Positions 1 through 4,110 of a stretch of 5,105 nt of DNA are shown piece by piece. The first letter of the stretch is position 1, and the number at the start of each line of letters is the position of its first letter. The notes below the pieces were generated by a model, which saw nothing but the letters and a program-made list of their open reading frames with translations, searched no databases and was not told the DNA's origin. The position numbers were made by a program, and so were the translations under genes. The stretch is from Vulcanimicrobiota bacterium (GTDB lineage: Bacteria > Vulcanimicrobiota > Vulcanimicrobiia > Vulcanimicrobiales > Vulcanimicrobiaceae): assembly GCA_019237435.1 (NCBI GenBank), contig JAFAHB010000134.1, positions 1 to 5,105 of the forward strand, in the 5' to 3' direction.

Positions 1-49
1 GAGCCGATGGCGCCGGCTCAGCCTGCGTCGCCATGAGTTGTGCTTCGTG

Positions 50-154
50 CTAAAGCTGTCCCGCCCCGCGTGTTGCCCGCGTCGCCTGTGAGCATGCTGC
101 GATACCGACGCAGCAAGCGAGTAGTGCGCACGGGCTCAAAGCCGAACGCTTCAT
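50..154 (-). pseudogene. 5' remnant of a second GloVer-type lipoprotein gene (34 codons)
   Basis: An ATG at 154 opens a 34-codon frame ending in TAG at 50-52. It encodes a lipoprotein signal peptide that closely resembles that of the neighbouring 418-residue lipoprotein: both carry a Cys-Ala-Leu stretch, a Cys-Cys pair and an Ala-Ala-Cys-Ser-Gln lipobox (Cys21 in both). The DNA aligns without gaps at an offset of 1265 bases, including the leader before the ATG. The ATG lies 8 nt after the upstream gene's stop codon. Unlike the neighbour, no GloVer repeat follows; after the lipobox come 13 residues and a stop. The same frame reopens at an ATG at 34 and runs off the window edge. I read it as the broken start of a tandem paralogue. 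Alternatives are a genuine very small lipoprotein, or a gene disrupted by a frameshift or assembly error. Confidence 0.45.
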
Positions 155-164
155 CCGCTTAGCT
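87..164 (-). repeat. Duplicated leader and signal-peptide segment (copy of 1352-1429)
   Basis: This segment matches 1352-1429 at a constant offset of 1265 bases. Examples are tgtgagca (87-94 and 1352-1359), an 18-base block with one mismatch (122-139 and 1387-1404), and a leader block with one mismatch covering the start codon (152-164 and 1417-1429). The stop codon of the upstream lipoprotein (163-165) overlaps the end of the repeated leader, so the duplication boundary falls at the gene junction. This indicates a tandem duplication of a whole gene unit. Confidence 0.7.
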
Positions 165-1419
165 AATCCGCCGGCGTAATACTAAAGACCGTGCCATAAC
201 CGTACGCTCCGCCTGACCCTGTCGTACCGTAGAGCGTGCCGCCCATGTTGACTAGGCCTGCCACAGGGCCCGCCCCGTCGCGACCCTTGCCAAAGCTGTA
301 CAGCACTTTCTCCGTGCCACCCTTCGTGATGCTAAAGACCGTGCCGTTACTGTATGCGCCACCGCTGCTCGTCGTACTGTAGAACGTACCGCCTACATCG
401 ATCAGGGCTCCGAAGGGCGTCTCACCGTCGCTTCCGTTGCCAAAGCTGTGCAGCACTTTCTCCGTGCCTCCGATAGTGATGCTAAAGACGGTGCCGCAGC
501 CGGGGAAGCCATTGCAGGCATACGCGCCGCCGAATACCGTCGTGCCGTAGAGTCTGCCGCCCACATCGATCAGGGCCGCTGAAGGGTTCGCCCCATCGCG
601 ACCCCGACCAAAGCTGTGCAGCACTTTCTCTGTGCCGCCCGGCGTGATGCTAAAGACCGTGCCGGCCTCGTACGCGCCGCCTAACTCGGTAGTGCCGTAG
701 AGCGTGCCGCCCACGTTGATCAGGTCCGCAGCGGGGTACGTGCCGTCGCTACCGTTGCCAAAGCTATACAGCACTTTCTCCGCGCCTTCGGTAGTAATGC
801 TAAAGACCGCTCCGCAGCCGGCGCCGCTGCATGAATAGGCGCCGCCTTTATTTGTCGCGCCGTAAAGGGTGCCGCCCACGTCGATCAGACCTGCGGCGGG
901 ATCCGCACCATCGCTTCCTGCAAAGCGATACAGGATTTTCTTCATGCCGTTTGTCGATATTTTGAAGACCGTTCCACAGCCATACTTGGCGCAGCGATAC
1001 GCGCCACCGGAATAGGTCGTGCCATAGAGCTTCCCGCCCACGTCAACCAGGTCTGCTGAGGGGTATGTACCGTCGCGACGGTTGATTCCAAAGCTGTGCA
1101 GCACTTTCTCCGTTCCCGCCGTCGTGACGCTAAAAACTGTTCCGCACCCTCCGCTGACGCACGAATATGCGCCACCGGAGAAGGTCGTGCCGTAGAGCGT
1201 GCCGCCCACGTTGATTACACCTGCGTTTGGATACTCGCCGTCGGGGACTGCGCCGAAGCTGTACAACACCTGATAGCTCTGCGGCCCGCCGGCGCGATGA
1301 GGAGCACCTTTGGCCGTTGGGGTGTATTGCAAGCGCGAGAGATCGGTCGTTTGTGAGCACGCCGCCATGGCGGCGCAGCACGCGGATAGTGCGCACCGGC
1401 TCAACATTGGAAGTTTCAT
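163..1419 (-). CDS. GloVer-repeat lipoprotein (choice-of-anchor tandem repeat family)
   Basis: A 418-residue protein of unknown function, probably an exported lipoprotein. Residues 1-20 are a lipoprotein signal peptide (positive start, hydrophobic core, Met-Ala-Ala then Cys21). A Ser/Thr/Pro/Gly-rich linker (22-50) leads to seven tandem repeats: 51-105, 106-161, 162-215, 216-265, 266-321, 322-371 and 372-418. Each runs VLYSFG, DG, a 'LIDVGGTLYGTT' strand pair, GGAY, GTVFSIT and GTEK. This is the GloVer repeat (TIGR03803), often seen in Verrucomicrobia, Acidobacteria and Eremiobacterota. Seven copies of about 50 residues would suit a seven-bladed beta-propeller, which is inference. Repeats 1, 2, 3 and 5 carry an extra loop with two cysteines; 4, 6 and 7 do not. 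The ATG start is supported by AAAGGAG eight bases upstream. The last repeat ends right at the C-terminus, so no separate sorting domain is present. Confidence 0.9.
   Translation of the reverse strand: MKLPMLSRCALSACCAAMAACSQTTDLSRLQYTPTAKGAPHRAGGPQSYQVLYSFGAVPDGEYPNAGVINVGGTLYGTTFSGGAYSCVSGGCGTVFSVTTAGTEKVLHSFGINRRDGTYPSADLVDVGGKLYGTTYSGGAYRCAKYGCGTVFKISTNGMKKILYRFAGSDGADPAAGLIDVGGTLYGATNKGGAYSCSGAGCGAVFSITTEGAEKVLYSFGNGSDGTYPAADLINVGGTLYGTTELGGAYEAGTVFSITPGGTEKVLHSFGRGRDGANPSAALIDVGGRLYGTTVFGGAYACNGFPGCGTVFSITIGGTEKVLHSFGNGSDGETPFGALIDVGGTFYSTTSSGGAYSNGTVFSITKGGTEKVLYSFGKGRDGAGPVAGLVNMGGTLYGTTGSGGAYGYGTVFSITPAD
166..1269 (-). repeat. Seven tandem GloVer repeat units (150-168 bp) within the lipoprotein gene
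   Basis: In reading order the units are 1105-1269, 937-1104, 775-936, 625-774, 457-624, 307-456 and 166-306. Blocks such as the plus-strand 'gctgtgcagcactttctc' and 'gtgccgcccac' recur in nearly every unit, so the repeat is visible at DNA level as well as in the protein. The short units are 150 bp (141 bp for the last, which lacks the GTEK end) and the long ones 162-168 bp; the difference is the cysteine loop. The near-identity gives scope for unit gain or loss by recombination. Confidence 0.88.
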
Positions 1420-1427
1420 CTGCTTAG

Positions 1428-1434
1428 CTCCTTT
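1428..1434 (-). promoter_or_regulatory. Shine-Dalgarno site of the GloVer lipoprotein
   Basis: The minus strand reads AAAGGAG, then eight bases (CTAAGCAG), then the ATG at 1417-1419. This is a near-ideal site and fixes the start. In the downstream paralogue the same leader has changed to GGATTAG and overlaps this gene's stop codon, so its site is weaker. Confidence 0.75.
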
Positions 1435-1478
1435 CGCAGACGAGAAACAGTGCCAACCTAGCGGCTGCTGTCGCCTTC

Positions 1479-1507
1479 ATTTTAACACCCACGCTGGGAT
1501 CTTGAAA
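1479..1507 (-). promoter_or_regulatory. Candidate sigma70-like promoter for the GloVer lipoprotein
   Basis: On the minus strand a TAAAAT box (1479-1484, five of six to TATAAT) lies 17 bases from TTTCAA (1502-1507, about three of six to TTGACA). Transcription would begin near 1472, giving a leader of roughly 50 bases before the ATG. The -10 box and spacing are good and the -35 box is weak; no other candidate in this gap is as good. Confidence 0.4.
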
Positions 1508-1627
1508 GCCTTCCGGTCGAAGCGAGCTCGTAGGATCTGCGGCACACCGCGATGGAGAACCTGAAAGCGGCGGGCGTCGAGCTCGACGTGTTCCATATAC
1601 TTTGAGGGCATCGCAGCGTACAAAAAG
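1508..1627. other. Intergenic stretch without a recognised gene
   Basis: Between the lipoprotein promoter and the first terminator I see no gene. It contains a perfect 14-bp palindrome, CGTCGAGCTCGACG (1575-1588), and on the plus strand a 24-codon open stretch between TAG (1531) and TGA (1603) whose translation (ENLKAAGVELDVF) looks like an amphipathic protein piece. This could be a decayed gene fragment, but it is too short to assign. Confidence 0.4.
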
Positions 1628-1653
1628 AAAAGCCCTCACAATCAAGGGCTTTT
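1628..1653 (-). terminator. Rho-independent terminator distal to the tRNA-Asn region
   Basis: A 9-bp perfect stem, aaaagccct (1628-1636) with agggctttt (1645-1653), closes an 8-base loop. Read on the minus strand the stem runs into TTTTCTTTTTG, the expected U-tract, so it ends minus-strand transcripts coming from the tRNA side. On the plus strand the U-tract is short, so activity in that direction would be weaker. Confidence 0.75.
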
Positions 1654-1657
1654 CAAA

Positions 1658-1678
1658 TGGCTCCCGATGTTGGACTCG
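1658..1678 (-). pseudogene. Displaced tRNA 3' end with encoded CCA (T-arm/acceptor fragment)
   Basis: On the minus strand this reads CGAGT of a T-loop, CCAAC of the T-stem, ATCGGGA of an acceptor strand, G, then CCA. Positions 1661-1678 match the 3' end of the intact tRNA-Asn (1815-1832) in 17 of 18 bases. The missing 5' half of the T-arm (CGTTGG) is found at 1764-1769, on the far side of the REP-like repeat. Joined, the two pieces rebuild a T-arm with a perfect GTTGG/CCAAC stem and a 6-base loop. The rest of the tRNA is absent. It is either the original tRNA 3' end pushed aside by an integrating element or the relic of a second tRNA-Asn gene. Confidence 0.6.
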
Positions 1679-1679
1679 T

Positions 1680-1758
1680 CCTTCGCCCTTCGACTTCGCT
1701 CGCCGTGCTCGCTCCGCTCAGGGTGACACAACCTACTGGCTCGCTCAGGATGACGGTT
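1680..1758. repeat. REP-like dispersed intergenic repeat
   Basis: The stretch contains the 'cttcgacttcgctc' and 'cgctcagggtgac' blocks that I recognise from dispersed repeats in many environmental bacterial genomes. The second block recurs as cgctcaggatgac (1715-1727 and 1742-1754). On the minus strand it translates to the familiar spurious peptide HPERSEHGERSRRAKDES, often mis-annotated as a protein. The direct repeat ctcgtcc (1675-1681 and 1759-1765) brackets it, as a target-site duplication would. Copy number elsewhere in the genome cannot be seen from here. Confidence 0.65.
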
Positions 1759-1770
1759 CTCGTCCAACGT

Positions 1771-1814
1771 AGGAAACAAAAGACCACCCCGCCGTGGGGT
1801 GGTCTTTGTTTCCT
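1771..1814 (-). terminator. Terminator hairpin abutting the tRNA-Asn 3' end
   Basis: A 19-bp stem with one bulged base pairs 1771-1790 with 1796-1814 around the 5-base loop gccgt. The core is GGGGTGGTC against GACCACCCC, and on the minus strand the downstream arm ends in TCTTTTGTTT. It starts at the base right after the tRNA discriminator position, so there is no 3' trailer before the stem. Confidence 0.75.
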
Positions 1815-1887
1815 CTCCGGATGTTGGACTCGAACCAACGACCCGCTGATTAACAGTCAGCTGCTCTACCAACTGAGCTAATCCGGA
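1815..1887 (-). tRNA. tRNA-Asn (anticodon GTT)
   Basis: The minus strand folds into a complete 73-base cloverleaf: acceptor TCCGGAT/ATCCGGA, D-arm GCTC...GAGC, anticodon stem GCTGA/TCAGC with loop CTGTTAA, variable loop GGGTC, T-stem GTTGG/CCAAC with loop TTCGAGT, and discriminator G. The anticodon GTT (plus-strand aac at 1852-1854) reads AAC and AAU asparagine codons. All stems pair perfectly. CCA is not encoded (AGG follows), so it must be added by tRNA nucleotidyltransferase. The gene is divergent from the downstream lipase and followed at once by a terminator. Confidence 0.97.
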
Positions 1888-1918
1888 ACGCCGACCGGCG
1901 AGCGTTCAACAAGCGGAG

Positions 1919-1924
1919 TATCTA
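1919..1924 (-). promoter_or_regulatory. Possible -10 box of the tRNA-Asn promoter
   Basis: The minus strand reads TAGATA about 30 bases before the tRNA 5' end, which would place the transcription start near 1912 with a short 5' leader. No convincing -35 box lies at 16-18 bases; TTGTGA is present but too distant. This is weak evidence based mainly on position. Confidence 0.25.
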
Positions 1925-1965
1925 CCCTTTCCACGGCGCCGGCCCCGGTCACAACGGCCGTAATT

Positions 1966-1983
1966 CGCTCGTTCGAACGAGCG
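1966..1983. promoter_or_regulatory. Perfect 18-bp palindrome at the lipase start codon
   Basis: CGCTCGTTCGAACGAGCG is fully self-complementary about a TTCGAA centre, and its last base is the first base of the GTG start codon. As DNA it has the size and symmetry of a site for a dimeric repressor such as the TetR type. As RNA a hairpin here would hide the ribosome landing region. No strong Shine-Dalgarno sequence is present. Which role applies, if any, is inference. Confidence 0.45.
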
Positions 1984-3245
1984 TGGCGTTCGGTAAAGCT
2001 TGCATGCTCGCGGCGCTCGTGCTCGCCGTCTCAGGCGCGGATCCGTTTTATGTGCCTCCGGATCCGATGCCGCAAACCGGCGAAGGCACGGTTCTGCGGT
2101 CAGAACGCTTTACCGGCGGGCCCGCTTTGTCGTCGGCGGCGGAAAACTATCGTCTCCTCTATGAAACCCGTGCCGGAAACGGCACGCTCGTGGCTGTTTC
2201 GGGGACGTTAGCAATACCTGGGGGGACGCCGCCGGCGGCAGGGTGGCCGCTGATCAGCTGGGCACACGGAACGACCGGCAACGCACCGCAGTGCGCACCT
2301 TCACGCGAGACTGCGCCCAACGTCGAGCAGCGCATGCTCGATCGTTTCGTCAAACTCGGCTATGCGGTCGCAGCAACAGACTACGAAGGTATCGGAACTC
2401 CGGGAATCCATCCCTACATGGTGCCGCTGTCGGAAGTGCGTGACGTTACCGACATCGCACGCGCCGCACGCGAAATCGATCCGCACGTCGGACGAAACTG
2501 GATCGTGATGGGGCACTCGCAGGGCGGTGCCGCGGCGCTCGCAACCGCGGCCGCCGGGCAACAGCTCGCGCCCGAGCTCAAGTTAGTCGGCGCGGTATCG
2601 TACGCACCGTTTGCAACGCCCGACGGCCTCTTACGTGACGAGCTCAACGAAAGCCGCCCGAACCAGGGGCTGGTCATTCTCGGACTGATGATCGAAGCGT
2701 TTGCGACCGTCGATTCAAAGGTCATTCCCACAGAAATTTTGGAACCCGCGGCGCTGCAGGCGATGCCCGAGCTGCAGCAACGATGTCTGCTCGACTTGTG
2801 GCAAGATTCGGATTGGCTGCACTTCGTGCCGCGCGACATCTTCGCTCCGAAGGGAGAGAGCAGCACCGAAGCGCTCTATCGCGATCTCATCGCTGCCGAT
2901 CCGATCAATTTCTCCATAACGCTTCCTACGCTGCTCGTGAACGGCATATCGGATTTCATGGTTCCGTCCGAAAGCACGCTTTATTTGCGCGACCACATGA
3001 CGCGCAACGGCACGCCGGTCACGTTCAAAGCCTATCTCGGCGCAACGCACGGCTCGGTGCTTCTCGCCTCATTGAATGACGTCGCGGCCTGGGTTGGACG
3101 GCGTTTTGCAAAAGCGGAGAACGCTAGCGCAGCGGGTATATCAAGCGGGTGGCGGAGCCTTCCAAGCGCGGCCGTGGCGCGGTCATCATTCCAACGGACA
3201 CCGACGACGCGAGCATCGACGTTAACGGGCGGCGCGTCACACTAA
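1983..3245 (+). CDS. Secreted alpha/beta hydrolase, secretory-lipase (LIP, PF03583-like) family
   Basis: A probable exported esterase or lipase of 420 residues; the substrate is unknown. Residues 1-19 form a signal peptide (hydrophobic LAALVLAVSGA, likely cut before Asp-Pro). Family marks in order are the oxyanion motif HGTTG (95-99), 'GYAVAATDYEGIGTPG', the nucleophile elbow GHSQGG with Ser179, an insertion or lid region (about 210-300), Asp324 in NGISD and His356 in GATHGS. Ser179, Asp324 and His356 make a full catalytic triad. The fold should end near residue 376; a Ser/Ala/Thr/Arg-rich tail (381-420) follows, most of it encoded where the frame overlaps the next gene. Start: GTG at 1983 lies at the end of a palindrome without a clear ribosome site; Met8 (ATG at 2004) is a real alternative that keeps the hydrophobic core. 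Confidence 0.85.
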   Translation: MAFGKACMLAALVLAVSGADPFYVPPDPMPQTGEGTVLRSERFTGGPALSSAAENYRLLYETRAGNGTLVAVSGTLAIPGGTPPAAGWPLISWAHGTTGNAPQCAPSRETAPNVEQRMLDRFVKLGYAVAATDYEGIGTPGIHPYMVPLSEVRDVTDIARAAREIDPHVGRNWIVMGHSQGGAAALATAAAGQQLAPELKLVGAVSYAPFATPDGLLRDELNESRPNQGLVILGLMIEAFATVDSKVIPTEILEPAALQAMPELQQRCLLDLWQDSDWLHFVPRDIFAPKGESSTEALYRDLIAADPINFSITLPTLLVNGISDFMVPSESTLYLRDHMTRNGTPVTFKAYLGATHGSVLLASLNDVAAWVGRRFAKAENASAAGISSGWRSLPSAAVARSSFQRTPTTRASTLTGGASH

Positions 3246-4105
3246 CAAACCTTCGCAAGACTTACTTTCCGAAGCTTCGCCTCACCAAAGGCGATTTGCT
3301 TCGCTACTATCTCAGCGTCGCCGACGTCTTGCTGCCGCACGTCGCGGACCGGCCGATGGTCATGAAGCGCTATCCGCACGGCGTTACCGGCGATTTTTTC
3401 TATATGAAGCGCACGCCGTCGCCGCGGCCGCCTTGGCTCCGCACGTGCACCATCGAGCACCGCTCCGGCAACGTCATCGACTTTCCGGTGATCGAAGACC
3501 GCGCTTCGCTGCTGTGGATGATCAATTTGGGCTGCATCGATCTCAATCCGTGGTACTCGCTGTGCGAGGACACCGATCGTCCGCTTTACATCCATTTCGA
3601 TCTCGACCCGACGCCCAACACGCCCTTTGCGGTCGTGCGCGAGGGCGCGCTCATCGTCGGCGACGTTTTGCGTGGTCTCGGAATGAACCCATTCGTCAAG
3701 ACCACCGGCAGCAAGGGAGTGCATATCTACGTCGCGATTCGCACCGGACCGACGCAGCATGAAGTCTGGGCGATCGCCAAAGAGATCGGCCATCAAATCG
3801 CGCGCGCGCACCCCGACGTTCTCACCGCGGAGTACCGCGTTGCCAAGCGGCCCGAACGACACATCCTCGTTGACTACAATCAAAACGCGTGGGGCAGAAC
3901 GCTCGCCTCGATCTATTCGGTGCGCGCAAACGAAGAGGCCAAGGTCTCGACACCGGTGAGCTGGGAGGAGCTGGAAGCAGGCTGCGATCCAAGCGATTTC
4001 ACGCTCTTGAACGTGCCGGAGCGCGTGGCTCGTGTTGGAGACCTATGGAAGCCGCTGCTCGGCAAGCGCGGACGTTTTGACCTCGGGGCGACGGTCAGCG
4101 CTTGA
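3149..4105 (+). CDS. ligD: Stand-alone LigD-type DNA polymerase/primase domain protein (NHEJ)
   Basis: A 318-residue polymerase of the archaeo-eukaryotic primase superfamily, matching the POL domain of bacterial LigD (TIGR02778-like). In end joining this domain adds nucleotides or ribonucleotides at broken DNA ends and fills gaps before ligation. The domain begins near 'RRVTLTNLRKTYFP' (28-41). Catalytic marks are HFDLDP with Asp151 and Asp153 (metal-binding pair), TTGSKGVH (185-192; Ser188, Lys189, His192) and VDYNQN with Asp242 (third metal ligand), then GRTLASIYSVR. Spacing between the acidic motifs matches known LigD polymerase domains. There is no ligase or phosphoesterase domain, unlike fused LigD. 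The GTG at 3149 is well supported: an in-frame TAG at 3125 leaves no upstream start, and the next possible start lies inside the domain. It overlaps the lipase frame by 97 bases and is followed at once by a ligase gene. Confidence 0.92.
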   Translation: MAEPSKRGRGAVIIPTDTDDASIDVNGRRVTLTNLRKTYFPKLRLTKGDLLRYYLSVADVLLPHVADRPMVMKRYPHGVTGDFFYMKRTPSPRPPWLRTCTIEHRSGNVIDFPVIEDRASLLWMINLGCIDLNPWYSLCEDTDRPLYIHFDLDPTPNTPFAVVREGALIVGDVLRGLGMNPFVKTTGSKGVHIYVAIRTGPTQHEVWAIAKEIGHQIARAHPDVLTAEYRVAKRPERHILVDYNQNAWGRTLASIYSVRANEEAKVSTPVSWEELEAGCDPSDFTLLNVPERVARVGDLWKPLLGKRGRFDLGATVSA

Positions 4106-4110
4106 ACAAA

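Noticed and set aside
1..19. Small hairpin gagccg...cggctc at the left edge
   Set aside because: Only a 6-bp stem without a T-tract, at the window edge; not enough to call a terminator.
166..1269. CRISPR-like regular repeats
   Set aside because: The 141-168 bp units are in frame and encode GloVer protein repeats, with no short identical repeats separated by unique spacers.
1361..1374. Perfect palindrome GCCGCCATGGCGGC
   Set aside because: It lies inside the lipoprotein signal-peptide codons (Ala-Ala-Met-Ala-Ala) and is explained by alanine codon use; the paralogue copy does not keep it.
1642..1872. Minus-strand open frame of 76 codons containing HPERSEHGERSRRAKDES
   Set aside because: It is a read-through of the tRNA-Asn, its terminator and the REP-like repeat; this peptide is a well-known false protein made by translating such repeats.
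2414..2866. Minus-strand open frame of 150 codons opposite the lipase gene
   Set aside because: Ser/Ala/Cys-rich shadow with no domain pattern; the plus-strand frame holds the full catalytic triad.
3242..3883. Minus-strand open frame of 213 codons opposite the polymerase gene
   Set aside because: Arg/Asp/Val-rich shadow translation of a GC-rich gene; the plus strand has clear catalytic motifs throughout.
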